DNA from: Selenomonas timonae
GTDB taxonomy: Bacteria; Bacillota; Negativicutes; Selenomonadales; Selenomonadaceae
Reading direction: 5' to 3'
Assembly: GCF_014250475.1 (NCBI RefSeq)
Contig: NZ_CP060204.1
Location: 943,001-1,007,000, forward strand
DNA: 64,000 bases
Position 1 is the first letter of the stretch. Each line of letters begins with the position of its first letter. Under the pieces are notes generated by a model. That model did not search any database and was not told the origin of the DNA. It was given only the letters and a program-made list of their open reading frames with translations. Below are positions 1-8,158 of the stretch, piece by piece. A program made the position numbers and the translations under genes.

Positions 1-1
1 C

Positions 2-91
2 TGTGTTGTGCTCGGCTGCGGCAAGGCTCTTGATATCTTCGATAAATTTGACGGCAAGGCGACAAATACAAGTTTTGGGCGAAAAAAATAA
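2..91 (+). CDS. MreB/Mbl-like cell-shape protein, C-terminal end only (partial)
   Basis: An open frame enters from the left edge and stops at TAA 89-91. The visible 29 residues begin CVVLGCGKALDIFDKF. This resembles the last helix of MreB/Mbl actin homologues, where a C-V-(A/V)-(L/I)-G-x-G-(R/K)-A-L-E motif precedes a short basic tail. The flgF/flgG pair that follows supports the call, because Bacillus has mbl-flhO-flhP in the same order. Only the tail is visible, so mreB and mbl cannot be told apart. Confidence 0.6.
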   Translation, partial: CVVLGCGKALDIFDKFDGKATNTSFGRKK

Positions 92-158
92 AGGGAATTT
101 CTATTTTACAGCGAAATTATAAACATTGGACAACTTTCGTGAAAAAGAGGGATGAACT

Positions 159-962
159 ATGTGGAGAGGACTCTATATTGCAGCCTCGGGCATGATTACG
201 GAGACCAAGCACACGGACATGATCGCGAACAACCTCGCGAATGCGTCGACCACGGGCTACAAGCGCGACGACATGGCGATCCGCGAGTTCGAGCCGATGC
301 TGCTTCGCCGCATCAATGACAACTCTGCGGATACCAAGGTGACGAGCTTCAAGGGCTTTCGCGTCGAGGGGAATCGTGCGCCGATCGTCGGTACGCTCGG
401 GCTCGGGTCTGCCGTGGATGAGATTGCGACGGAGCATCTGCAGGGCGCGATGCAGACGACGGGCAACACCTATGACTTTGCGATCTCGGGACAAGGCTAC
501 TTCGTCGTCAATACGATTGATGGACCGCGCTATACACGTGATGGCGGCTTCTACCGCTCGACGAACGGAACTCTGCTCAATATGCGCGGGCAGGAGGTGC
601 TCTCCTCACGCGGGCGCTCAATCAGGATTCCGGAGAATGCGCAGCGTGTGAATGTCTCGAGCGACGGACGCATCTACGCGGACGGTGCAGAGGTTGCGCA
701 GCTCGGCTTTGTGCAGTTTGCTGGGAAGAATGCGGTCATCAAGCAGGGAGACAATCTCTACCGCCCCCAGGAAGGCGCGCGTCCACAGCAGGCGACGGGC
801 ACGATCGAGCAGGGGATGCTTGAGATGTCGAATACGAGCATTGTCACGGAGATGGTCGAGCTCATCAACAACTACCGTGTCTACGAGGCAGGCTCGAAGG
901 CCGTGCAGACACAGGACACGCTGCTCGACAAGGCGGTCAATGATGTCGGCCGCACGAGTTAA
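159..962 (+). CDS. flgF: Flagellar basal-body rod protein FlgF (FlhO-like)
   Basis: A 267-residue FlgF/FlgG-family rod protein that would form part of the axial rod crossing the periplasm. The N-terminus MWRGLYIAASGM, followed by ANNLANASTTGYKR at about residues 24-37, is the flagellar rod/hook signature. The C-terminal EMVELINNYRVYEAG matches the FlgF/G/E C-terminal coiled-coil segment, which packs with the N-terminus. There is no signal peptide, as expected for a type III flagellar export substrate. ATG 159 follows a purine-rich AAAGAGGG. It is first in a tight flagellar run and lies next to an mreB/mbl tail, as in Bacillus (mbl-flhO-flhP). FlgF is preferred over FlgG because the next gene is the better FlgG match. 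Confidence 0.88.
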   Translation: MWRGLYIAASGMITETKHTDMIANNLANASTTGYKRDDMAIREFEPMLLRRINDNSADTKVTSFKGFRVEGNRAPIVGTLGLGSAVDEIATEHLQGAMQTTGNTYDFAISGQGYFVVNTIDGPRYTRDGGFYRSTNGTLLNMRGQEVLSSRGRSIRIPENAQRVNVSSDGRIYADGAEVAQLGFVQFAGKNAVIKQGDNLYRPQEGARPQQATGTIEQGMLEMSNTSIVTEMVELINNYRVYEAGSKAVQTQDTLLDKAVNDVGRTS

Positions 963-1043
963 AATTATTTAAGGAACGACCCCTTTTATTCGATATAAAA
1001 ATGTGAATGACTTATCATCTTTCCTTGGAGGGGGATATCGACT

Positions 1044-1838
1044 ATGATGCGAGCACTTTGGTCTGCGGCGTCCGGCATGAAGGCGCAGCAGGTGCATATG
1101 GACATCGTTGCGCACAATATTGCGAACGTCAACACTTACGGCGGAAAAAAGGTGCGTGCGGAGTTCCAGGATCTCGTCTATCAGACGCTGCGTGAGGCGG
1201 GCGCACAGAACGGCGCGGATTCGCAGTATCCGACGGCGCTCCAGATCGGTCTCGGTACGCGTGTGGCTGCGACGCAGCGCGTCTTTACACAGGGACCGCT
1301 CCAGACGACGGACAACCCCACGGACATCGGCATTCAGGGCGAGGGCTTTTTCCGCGTCACGATGCCCGATGGTACGACGGCATACACGCGTGACGGCACG
1401 TGGAAGCTCGACAGCGATCGCCGCATGGTGACGACGGACGGCTATCTGCTTGCCGACGGCATCACGATCGGTCAGAATGCGCCGCTCGACTCCATCACGA
1501 TCTCGGGTGACGGGCGTGTGTCCTACCGCGAGGCAGGACAGAATCAGCAGCAGGAGGCAGGGCAGATCACACTTGCTCGCTTTGTCAATCCGGCAGGACT
1601 TACCTCCATTGGCAAGAATCTCTTCGTTGTGTCCGATGCTTCGGGCGAGGCGATCGAGTCGAATCCCGGCGTGGATGGTGCGGGTACGCTCACACAGGGA
1701 ACCCTTGAGATGAGCAATGTGCAGATCGTTGAGGAAATGGTTGAGATGATCGTCTCCCAGCGTGCCTACGAGTCCAACTCGAAGGCGATCACGACATCGG
1801 ATTCGATGCTCGAGATTGCGAATTCACTCAAGCGTTGA
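1044..1838 (+). CDS. flgG: Flagellar distal rod protein FlgG
   Basis: A 264-residue distal rod subunit. The N-terminal MMRALWSAASGMKAQQ and the motif VAHNIANVNTYGGKK (about residues 25-39) are typical of FlgG. The C-terminal VEEMVEMIVSQRAYESNSKAI is the conserved FlgG terminal helix. The start is ATG 1044, after the ribosome-binding stretch GGAGGGGG at 1026-1033. It is paralogous to the flgF product upstream, so the two probably arose by tandem duplication. The stop overlaps the TTG start of flgA (TTGA), which implies translational coupling. Confidence 0.93.
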   Translation: MMRALWSAASGMKAQQVHMDIVAHNIANVNTYGGKKVRAEFQDLVYQTLREAGAQNGADSQYPTALQIGLGTRVAATQRVFTQGPLQTTDNPTDIGIQGEGFFRVTMPDGTTAYTRDGTWKLDSDRRMVTTDGYLLADGITIGQNAPLDSITISGDGRVSYREAGQNQQQEAGQITLARFVNPAGLTSIGKNLFVVSDASGEAIESNPGVDGAGTLTQGTLEMSNVQIVEEMVEMIVSQRAYESNSKAITTSDSMLEIANSLKR

Positions 1839-2602
1839 GCTTTCAAAGACGTACGATTACAGCCATTCTATGCCTATGGAGTGGCTTATTCGCTTTTCTG
1901 TGGGTGGGTACAGCAGAGGCCTCTGCCTACAATCCTGCCCAGGGCGATCACTTCCCCACCATTCTGTCCTCGGCGCAGCTCTCTGCACTCGCAGAGCAGA
2001 AGATCGAGGAGAAGCTTGCCGGGATCGGCGAGACGCGGCGGCATGAGCTGCGCCTGCAGCGTGTGGCGTCGACGATGCACCTCCCTGCGGGCGAGGTGAC
2101 AGCGGTTGTCGAGTTTCCCCGCGGGCTGCCCTATGGACGGGAGTTCCCGGCGGTATTTGCCATCTACATCGATGGCGTCATGCATCGGAAGGCGACGAGC
2201 TACTATCAGCTGACCGTCTATGACCGCGTGCTCGTGGCGATGACGGATATTCGTGCGGAGGAGGCAATCTCTCCCGCAAATGCGCGCGTCGAGGAACGGG
2301 CGGTGGATACCCTGCCCGAATTGACGCTCACTGATTTTGCACGTGTGGATGGTCGTGTTGCGGGGCGTTACATTCGCAAGGATGTGACGATCACACCCTC
2401 GCTGCTTGCGATGCCGCTCGTCATACGTGCAGGCAATCCCGTGGAGCTCGTTCTGGATGCAAATGGCATCGTGATTCGCGCTGAGGGCGTGGCGCTCGAG
2501 CCGGGACGCATCGACTACACGATCCGCGTACGCAATGTGAGCTCTGGTAAAATCCTGCGCGGCAAGGTGATTGATGCGCACACGGTTCAGGTCATCGGAT
2601 GA
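1835..2602 (+). CDS. flgA: FlgA, periplasmic P-ring assembly chaperone
   Basis: A 255-residue exported protein with the SAF-domain layout of FlgA. The start is TTG 1835 inside the flgG stop. This start is chosen because the encoded N-terminus (RRTITAILCLW... ending TAEA at about residues 26-29) is a complete signal peptide, and no in-frame ATG occurs before the mature region. The C-terminal half has the FlgA pattern 'GR-YIRKDVTIT... VIRAGNPVELV... GKVIDAHTVQVIG' (residues about 175-255). FlgA acts in the periplasm to guide FlgI polymerisation, and flgI lies two genes downstream. No strong Shine-Dalgarno precedes the TTG, so translation probably depends on coupling to flgG. Confidence 0.85.
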   Translation: MSFQRRTITAILCLWSGLFAFLWVGTAEASAYNPAQGDHFPTILSSAQLSALAEQKIEEKLAGIGETRRHELRLQRVASTMHLPAGEVTAVVEFPRGLPYGREFPAVFAIYIDGVMHRKATSYYQLTVYDRVLVAMTDIRAEEAISPANARVEERAVDTLPELTLTDFARVDGRVAGRYIRKDVTITPSLLAMPLVIRAGNPVELVLDANGIVIRAEGVALEPGRIDYTIRVRNVSSGKILRGKVIDAHTVQVIG

Positions 2603-2635
2603 AATTTTCCCTCAATTTTCCATAAGGAGTTCGAT

Positions 2636-3235
2636 ATGAGTAAACAAAAATGGCTCGCAGGCGTGCTCGCCGCTGCACTCTGCACGGCAAGTCTCGCTCC
2701 CACTGTCTCGGCAGAATCCCTGTGGAATAATCCGAGCGGACATCCAACGAAGAGTCCGTTTTCCGATCATCGGGCGACGGGCATCGGGGACATCGTCACC
2801 ATCGTCATCAGTGAGACAACAACGACTTCGGCAACGCGGAACTCCTCGAATGAGAAGAGCGGGTCGGTCAGTATTGGTGCAGGGCTTGGTATTTTCGACT
2901 TCCTGCAGGCCGCATCTGCAAACGGCTCGGACAAGTTCAGCGCCAAGGGCTCTGCCTCCTCCTCGAACCGCGTTGCGGGCAATGTCACCGTGACCGTGGT
3001 GGATGTCATGCCGAATGGCAATTTCGTCCTCGAGGGCACACAGTCCATTTGGCAGAACCGCAACGAGCACAAGATTGTCTTCCGCGGCACCTGTCGTCCC
3101 GAGGACATCTCGAGCTCGAATACGATCCTCTCGACGCGTGTGGCTGATGCGACGGTGCGCTTTGACGGAAAGGGGCCTCTGAACGCAAAGCAGCGGCAGG
3201 GCATCCTGACCCAGATCTTCAACATTTTGTTCTGA
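2636..3235 (+). CDS. flgH: Flagellar L-ring protein FlgH
   Basis: A 199-residue FlgH, the subunit of the outer-membrane L ring. Motifs visible are GDIVTIVISET (about residues 50-60), GNVTVTVVDVMPNGNFVLEG (the hallmark of the family) and a VADATVRFDGKGPL stretch near the C-terminus. A signal peptide covers about residues 1-26 (ending VSA). The residues before its only cysteine are A-A-L-C, which do not fit a lipobox, so it looks like a signal-peptidase-I substrate and not the lipoprotein seen in enterics. Presence of FlgH argues for a true outer membrane. The start is ATG 2636 after AAGGAG. Confidence 0.93.
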   Translation: MSKQKWLAGVLAAALCTASLAPTVSAESLWNNPSGHPTKSPFSDHRATGIGDIVTIVISETTTTSATRNSSNEKSGSVSIGAGLGIFDFLQAASANGSDKFSAKGSASSSNRVAGNVTVTVVDVMPNGNFVLEGTQSIWQNRNEHKIVFRGTCRPEDISSSNTILSTRVADATVRFDGKGPLNAKQRQGILTQIFNILF

Positions 3236-3250
3236 CGGGAGGCGCTTTTT

Positions 3251-4366
3251 ATGAAGAAATTGGGCATCCTTCTGCTCCTCCTTGGACTTGTGGTCGGAAC
3301 ACTGCCGGGAATTGCTTCGGCGGATTCCGCTGTGACGCGAATCAAGGATATCTCCAAGGTGCAGGGTGTGCGCTCCAACCAGCTCATGGGCTACGGTCTC
3401 GTCGTCGGTCTGGACGGCACGGGCGACGGCTCAAGCTCGGGGGAGACGGTACAGTCCATTGCAAATATGCTGACCACCTATGGCATCACGGTCAACAGCA
3501 GCTCGATCAAGCTGAAGAACGTCGCGGCGGTCATGGTGACGGCGACTCTGCCGCCGTTCGTGCGCGAGGGCGATACGCTCGATGTGACGGTCTCCTCGAT
3601 TGGTGATGCGAAGAGCCTGCGCGGCGGTACGCTGCTCCAGACACCGCTGCGTGCGGGTAACGGTGAGGTCTATGTCGTTGCGCAGGGCAGTGTCTCGACG
3701 GGCGGCTTTGCCGCGGCGGGCGGCGGTAGCAGCATGACGAAGGCGTTCCCGACGGTCGGCATTGCTGTGAACGGCGGCATTGTCGAGCGTACGGTGGAGG
3801 ACGATGGGATTGGTGCGAACGGGCAGCTTTCCCTTTCGCTTGCACGCCCTGACTTTACGACAGCGACACGGGTCGCGGGGGCGATCAACGCGCAGTATGG
3901 CAGTATCGCGCAGGCAAGCAATCCCGGACGCGTGGATGTGGCGATTCCGTCCTATTTCCGCGGGAACGTGGTCGGCTTTGTTGCCTCAATCGAAGAGCTG
4001 CCCGTCCGCCCCGACAATATGGCGCGTGTCATTGTGAACGAGCGCACGGGGACGATCATCACGGGCGGCGATGTCTCCGTCGATACGGTTGCAATCACGC
4101 AGGGCGGGCTGACGATCCGCATTCAGGGGGCGACAGATGTCTCGCAGCCGGGACCGTTCAGCTATGGAAATACGGTCGTCACGCAGGATGCCGATGTCGA
4201 AGTGAACGATATGAAGGGAAATACGATCATCCTGCCCGCAACGACCAATATCAGCGACATTGTGGGCGCACTCAACACCGTGGGAGCGAATCCACGTGAG
4301 ATCATCTCCATCTTGCAGGCGATGAAGGCGGCAGGGGCACTGCACGCCGAACTCGATATAGTTTAA
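3251..4366 (+). CDS. flgI: Flagellar P-ring protein FlgI
   Basis: A 371-residue FlgI, the periplasmic ring around the rod at the peptidoglycan layer. A signal peptide covers residues 1 to about 24 (ending IASA). The mature start has the family motif RIKDISKVQGVRSNQLMGYG, followed by LVVGLDGTGDG. Other hallmarks are MLTTYGITV, VAAVMVTATLPPF and the C-terminal VGALNTVGANPREIISILQA. The length matches the usual 360-375. It sits 15 nt after flgH and 11 nt before the flgJ-like gene, within one operon. Confidence 0.96.
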   Translation: MKKLGILLLLLGLVVGTLPGIASADSAVTRIKDISKVQGVRSNQLMGYGLVVGLDGTGDGSSSGETVQSIANMLTTYGITVNSSSIKLKNVAAVMVTATLPPFVREGDTLDVTVSSIGDAKSLRGGTLLQTPLRAGNGEVYVVAQGSVSTGGFAAAGGGSSMTKAFPTVGIAVNGGIVERTVEDDGIGANGQLSLSLARPDFTTATRVAGAINAQYGSIAQASNPGRVDVAIPSYFRGNVVGFVASIEELPVRPDNMARVIVNERTGTIITGGDVSVDTVAITQGGLTIRIQGATDVSQPGPFSYGNTVVTQDADVEVNDMKGNTIILPATTNISDIVGALNTVGANPREIISILQAMKAAGALHAELDIV

Positions 4367-4377
4367 GGAGGTAGCCT

Positions 4378-4806
4378 ATGACGATTCAGCCAATTGGCGA
4401 CAACGCACTTTTGGGCGGTGCCGCACAGCCCTCCTACGATGCGGCGCGCATGAGCGCTGAGAGCAAATCCTTTCAGGCGACGCTTGACGAGCTGCAGCGC
4501 AAGGCTGCGGCAGCACCTGAGACAGAGGAGACGGGTTACGTCCCGAAGAATCCAATGAGCGCCGAGGAGCGTGAGGCGAAGAAGTTACGTGAGGCGTGCG
4601 AGGGCTTCGAGGCAATGTTTCTCAGCATGATGTATAAGCAAATGCGGGCGACCGTGCCGGAGGGAGGCCTCTTTGGAAAAAAGTCCAACGCGCTTGAGAT
4701 CTTCGAGGATATGCGCGATACGGAGATGATGAATGCGGCGGCAAAGAGCGGCGGCATCGGCATCGCAGATATGATGTATAAGCAGTTGACCATCAAGACC
4801 AGATGA
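4378..4806 (+). CDS. flgJ: FlgJ-type rod-binding protein, no muramidase domain
   Basis: A 142-residue protein whose C-terminal half is the rod-binding domain: LREACEGFEAMFLSMMYKQM at about residues 62-82 and a DMRDTEMMNAAAKSGGIGIADMMY tail (two segments read continuously at about 104-130). Proteobacterial FlgJ carries a second, peptidoglycan-hydrolysing domain; it is absent here. The enzyme that opens the wall for the rod must therefore be encoded elsewhere. ATG 4378 follows TTAAGGAGG. It is last in the flagellar operon and is followed by a terminator. Confidence 0.88.
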   Translation: MTIQPIGDNALLGGAAQPSYDAARMSAESKSFQATLDELQRKAAAAPETEETGYVPKNPMSAEEREAKKLREACEGFEAMFLSMMYKQMRATVPEGGLFGKKSNALEIFEDMRDTEMMNAAAKSGGIGIADMMYKQLTIKTR

Positions 4807-4824
4807 GATATAATGTAGACTTAT

Positions 4825-4858
4825 AAGGGGATGCTGCCAGCGCAGCTTCCCCTTTTCT
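4825..4858 (+). terminator. Intrinsic terminator after the flagellar operon
   Basis: AAGGGGA pairs with TCCCCTT and GCTG with CAGC across one mismatch, followed by TTTTCT. It lies 18 nt after the flgJ-like stop. Confidence 0.8.
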
Positions 4859-4892
4859 ATTGCGGATATTATGTCCTTAGTTTGGAGTGTTT

Positions 4893-6383
4893 ATGCGTAT
4901 CTTGAAGAAAATCCTTGTGCTTCTGGCGGCGCTGCTCTTGACGGCGTCCTCCTATGCGTGGGCGGCGGAGCTGAACGATCTGCGCACGTCGAGTACGGCG
5001 GAGCGCGATCGGCTCGTCTTTGACTTTTCAGAGATGCCCATCTATCATGTCAGCCTTTCCGAGGATGGGCGCGAGTTGACCTTTGATTTTGCGGATGCGG
5101 ATGTGGCGGCGTTCAAACGAGCTTCTGTGCACACAAAGCGCATTGACTCCGTCTCCTATGCGTCGCGCAGCGGGCATTTTTATGTGACGGTCACGATGGC
5201 GAAGGGCATGAAGTATGCACTTGGCAATCTGATGAATCCTGCGCGTGTTTTTCTCGATGTGTCGCCTGCGGGAGCGAATCCGTCGAAGACGACGCCCGCC
5301 GAACCTCCCGTAAAGCTGTCGACGCAGCCAAAGCCCGGAAAAGCTGCGGAAGAGGAGCCGAAGAAGCCCACGCTCCCAATTCTGAAGGAAGAAACGATTG
5401 CGCCGGGGCTTATGCAGCGCACGTACATTTACGAAGATGAGGACGGGCAGGTGACTTCGTACTTCGTTGAGGCAGATCCCGTGCAGTACAGCGTTCGCTC
5501 CGCGCTTGCGCGCGGCATCATCCCGGGGCGGCAGACTGTAACGGGGATTGCGCGCGATACGAATGCAGTAGCGGCGATCAATGCCTCCTACTTTGCGGTA
5601 AACGGCGTGATTCTCGGCGTGACGAAGATCGACGGTACGATTGTCGGGACGACCTACTACGATCGCAGCGCATTCGGCGTGATGCCCGACGGCTCCTTTG
5701 TATTCGGCACGGTTTCCTACAACGGCACGGTGAAGATCGATCAGGTGACGCTGCCCGTTTCGGGGGTCAACGCCGAGCGCGGTGAGAACGGACTCATCAT
5801 TTACAACCGCGCTTACGGCAGAACGACGGGGACAAATCCGTACGGGCTCGAATATGTGATTCGGGGGGGCCGCGTGGCAGAGATCAATACGAATGATTCC
5901 GTGATTCCCTCGGACGGCTACGTTGTCTCCGTGCACGGCTCCTCGATGGATGCCTTTGCCGCAGCGGGAACGCGCGTCGGTGACCCGACAGTGCTGAGAG
6001 AAGAGACGGGGGCGATGTGGGATCGTGCCGTGCAGATCGTCGGCGCAGGACCGCGTCTGGTCGAGAATGGCGTCGTTCATGTGACGGCGGGCGAGGAGCA
6101 GTTCCCCGGAGACATTCGTTACGGACGCGCGCCGCGCAGTGCTGTTGGGGTGACGAAGAGTGGAAAAGTGGTCTTTGCTGTGGTCGACGGGCGGCAGTCG
6201 CACAGCCACGGACTGACGCTGACGGAGTTCGCCGAGCTGCTCGTGAAATTCGGCGTCCAGAATGCAATCAATCTCGACGGCGGAGGCTCCTCTGCGCTCT
6301 ATGTGAACGGCGGTGTTGTCAACTCTCCCTCGGACGGGTCGGAGCGGGCGGTCGGCAGTGCGCTGATTTTGCAGAAAAAATGA
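4893..6383 (+). CDS. Exported AMIN-like plus phosphodiester glycosidase (NAGPA family) protein
   Basis: A 496-residue exported protein. A signal peptide occupies residues 1 to about 24 (ending AWA). Residues about 40-130 resemble an AMIN domain (RLVFDFSEMPIYHVSLS... and MNPARVFLDVSP), a module that targets proteins to the periplasm or peptidoglycan. A Pro/Lys-rich linker follows. The C-terminal ~300 residues are a phosphodiester glycosidase (DUF2233/NAGPA) domain with AAINASYFAVNG, GAGPRLVENG, GYVVSVHG and NAINLDGGGSSALYVNG. The start is ATG 4893, preceded by GGAG; a GTG two codons earlier overlaps that Shine-Dalgarno and is rejected. It is transcribed after the flagellar terminator. The substrate is unknown; a cell-envelope glycan phosphodiester is the family-based guess. 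Confidence 0.8.
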   Translation: MRILKKILVLLAALLLTASSYAWAAELNDLRTSSTAERDRLVFDFSEMPIYHVSLSEDGRELTFDFADADVAAFKRASVHTKRIDSVSYASRSGHFYVTVTMAKGMKYALGNLMNPARVFLDVSPAGANPSKTTPAEPPVKLSTQPKPGKAAEEEPKKPTLPILKEETIAPGLMQRTYIYEDEDGQVTSYFVEADPVQYSVRSALARGIIPGRQTVTGIARDTNAVAAINASYFAVNGVILGVTKIDGTIVGTTYYDRSAFGVMPDGSFVFGTVSYNGTVKIDQVTLPVSGVNAERGENGLIIYNRAYGRTTGTNPYGLEYVIRGGRVAEINTNDSVIPSDGYVVSVHGSSMDAFAAAGTRVGDPTVLREETGAMWDRAVQIVGAGPRLVENGVVHVTAGEEQFPGDIRYGRAPRSAVGVTKSGKVVFAVVDGRQSHSHGLTLTEFAELLVKFGVQNAINLDGGGSSALYVNGGVVNSPSDGSERAVGSALILQKK

Positions 6384-6416
6384 TTTTCCCGCAGATGAGA
6401 GAGTCATGAAATAATT

Positions 6417-6445
6417 TTGACGGTCTGGGCGCAATATGATAGAAT
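6417..6445 (+). promoter_or_regulatory. Sigma-70 type promoter for the polyprenyl synthase gene
   Basis: The -35 is TTGACG (6417-6422), then a 17-nt spacer and a -10 TAGAAT (6440-6445). Transcription would start near 6452, which rules out the TTG at 6417 as a start codon for the gene that follows. Confidence 0.7.
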
Positions 6446-6515
6446 GTGTAAAGGTTTACACTCGATGGAAGAATGTTGGCGGAGCGCTCCTGCGCCCGAT
6501 GTAGGTGATACGACG

Positions 6516-7493
6516 TTGAAGAACGACATGTTTGATGTCATACAGGCGGATCTTGAGGAATTTGAACCTGCGCTTGCAGAATCCATTATCTCCGAGACCG
6601 CTCTCATAACAGATGTGGGAGCACATCTTGTCTCCTCGGGGGGGAAGCGCTTGCGTCCCGCCCTTTTCCTGCTTGCGGCACGCGGCGGTGCGGCGTTTGA
6701 TCGTGCGCGTGCGATGCCTGTTGCCGTTGCGCTCGAGCTGATTCACACGGCATCCCTAGTGCACGATGATGTCATCGACGAGGCGGATACGCGGCGGGGA
6801 TCGGCGACGACGAATGCAAAATGGGGCAATCAGGTCGCCATTCTGAGCGGCGATTATCTTTTTGCGCGTGCGTTCAAACTCGTTGCGGAGGCGGGCTATG
6901 ATTCCTCGGTCTACGTCAAGCTCGCGCAGCTCGTCTGTACGCTGAGCGAGGGTGAGATTCTCCAAGATCACACAGCCTATCAGGTGCCCGCGAGCGAGGA
7001 TGCGTACTATGAGCGCATCCGCAAGAAGACGGCGGACTTCCTTGAGATCTGCTGCGAACTCGGCGGCGTGATCGGCGGCATGAGTGCGGCAGATACAGAG
7101 CGCATGGCGCTCTATGGGCACGCCATCGGCATGGCGTTCCAGATCACGGATGACTTGCTTGACTATCGGCAGACCTCGGAGCACATCGGAAAGCCTGCAG
7201 GGCATGACCTCGCGCAGGGCTTTGTGACGCTGCCTGTCATCCGCGCGCTCGAAGTGCTGGATGAGGCAGGGCGTAGGGAACTCACGGCACTCATTACGAA
7301 CCCGAAGATGTCGGAAGCGGAGGTCGCGCGTGCGCTCGAAATCGTCTGCACGACGGACGGCCTCGACTATGCGCAGGAGAAGGCGGATGCCTATCTCGCG
7401 CGTGCAAAGGCGGCACTGCCGGAGCCGCTTGACGAGCGCATCCGTGAGACCTGCCTGATGGCGGCGGACTTTATCGGACGCAGAGAGTTTTAG
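6516..7493 (+). CDS. Trans polyprenyl diphosphate synthase
   Basis: A roughly 325-residue long-chain polyprenyl diphosphate synthase. It would condense isopentenyl diphosphate onto an allylic primer to make the quinone side chain (or a similar lipid). Both aspartate-rich motifs are present: HDDVIDEADTRRG (first, DDxxD) and FQITDDLLDY (second). GGKRLRPALFLL near the N-terminus is the substrate-binding KRxRP-type motif. The start is uncertain. TTG 6516 has AGGTGA seven bases upstream; ATG 6465 and ATG 6528 are alternatives; anything before 6452 lies in the promoter. A UbiA prenyltransferase gene 3 kb downstream would use its product. Confidence 0.88.
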   Translation: MKNDMFDVIQADLEEFEPALAESIISETALITDVGAHLVSSGGKRLRPALFLLAARGGAAFDRARAMPVAVALELIHTASLVHDDVIDEADTRRGSATTNAKWGNQVAILSGDYLFARAFKLVAEAGYDSSVYVKLAQLVCTLSEGEILQDHTAYQVPASEDAYYERIRKKTADFLEICCELGGVIGGMSAADTERMALYGHAIGMAFQITDDLLDYRQTSEHIGKPAGHDLAQGFVTLPVIRALEVLDEAGRRELTALITNPKMSEAEVARALEIVCTTDGLDYAQEKADAYLARAKAALPEPLDERIRETCLMAADFIGRREF

Positions 7494-7537
7494 ACCTTTT
7501 AGGAGAGAACATGGCATAGCCATAAGAAGGAGTCAGC

Positions 7538-7876
7538 ATGTTTGGCATTGGCGTACCCGAACTGATTTTGATACTGGTCGTGGGACTCATCGTCTTTGGT
7601 CCCGGCAAGCTCCCCGAGATGGGGCGCTCGCTCGGCAAGGGCATCCGTGAGTTCCGCAAGGCGTCGAATGCGCTGACGGCGGCAATCAACGCACCCGAGC
7701 CGCCGCCCGCCGCCCCCGCACCGGTACAGCCCGCTGCACAGCCGGCTGCCGCACCGACAGAGGCGCAGGCAGCACCCGCCGCACCCACGGCAACGCCGAC
7801 GGCAGAGACCGCTGCGGCAGCAGTCGCGGCGCATGCAGCGGAGCAGAGTGGAACAGAAAGCAAGTCTCAATCATAA
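7538..7876 (+). CDS. tatA: TatA-family twin-arginine translocase subunit with Pro/Ala-rich tail
   Basis: A 112-residue protein with the TatA/B/E N-terminus: [29 protein letters not shown], read as a short membrane helix (residues about 4-20), the hinge FGP, then the amphipathic helix (about 24-45, [12 protein letters not shown]). The rest is a low-complexity Ala/Pro/Thr tail of about 60 residues. TatA oligomers line the export channel for folded proteins. ATG 7538 follows AAGAAGGAG. It precedes a second tatA and tatC. The tail, absent from the second copy, suggests the two are not fully redundant; this one could play the TatB role, but the sequence alone cannot decide. Confidence 0.88.
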   Translation: MFGIGVPELILILVVGLIVFGPGKLPEMGRSLGKGIREFRKASNALTAAINAPEPPPAAPAPVQPAAQPAAAPTEAQAAPAAPTATPTAETAAAAVAAHAAEQSGTESKSQS

Positions 7877-7933
7877 TGTGTAAGATTTGCACAAGTATCA
7901 TAAATGAGTGAATTATCATTTTAGGAGGTTCTT

Positions 7934-8155
7934 ATGTTTGGTCTGGGAGTTCCCGAACTCGTACTCATCCTCATCATCGGCCTTGTGATCTTCGGCCCCG
8001 GCCGCCTGCCCGACATTGGCAAGGCGCTCGGGAAGAGTATCAAGGAATTCAAATCGGCAAACAACGAGTCGCCGCAGGATTCCCGTACGGAGATCAATGT
8101 CACCGAGGAGGCGAAGCAGCTCGAGAGCGGCGAGAAAAAAGAGGCGAAGAGTTGA
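7934..8155 (+). CDS. tatA: TatA-family twin-arginine translocase subunit, short form
   Basis: A 73-residue TatA with the same layout as its neighbour: MFGLGVPELVLILIIGLVIF membrane helix, FGPGRLPDIG hinge and an amphipathic helix ALGKSIKEFKSA, then a short charged tail. ATG 7934 follows TTAGGAGG. It ends 3 nt before tatC, so the two are translated together. Confidence 0.92.
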   Translation: MFGLGVPELVLILIIGLVIFGPGRLPDIGKALGKSIKEFKSANNESPQDSRTEINVTEEAKQLESGEKKEAKS

Positions 8156-8158
8156 TCC

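Noticed and set aside
6417-6515. An extended N-terminus for the polyprenyl synthase from TTG 6417
   Set aside because: 6417-6445 is a good promoter and would lie inside the coding region.
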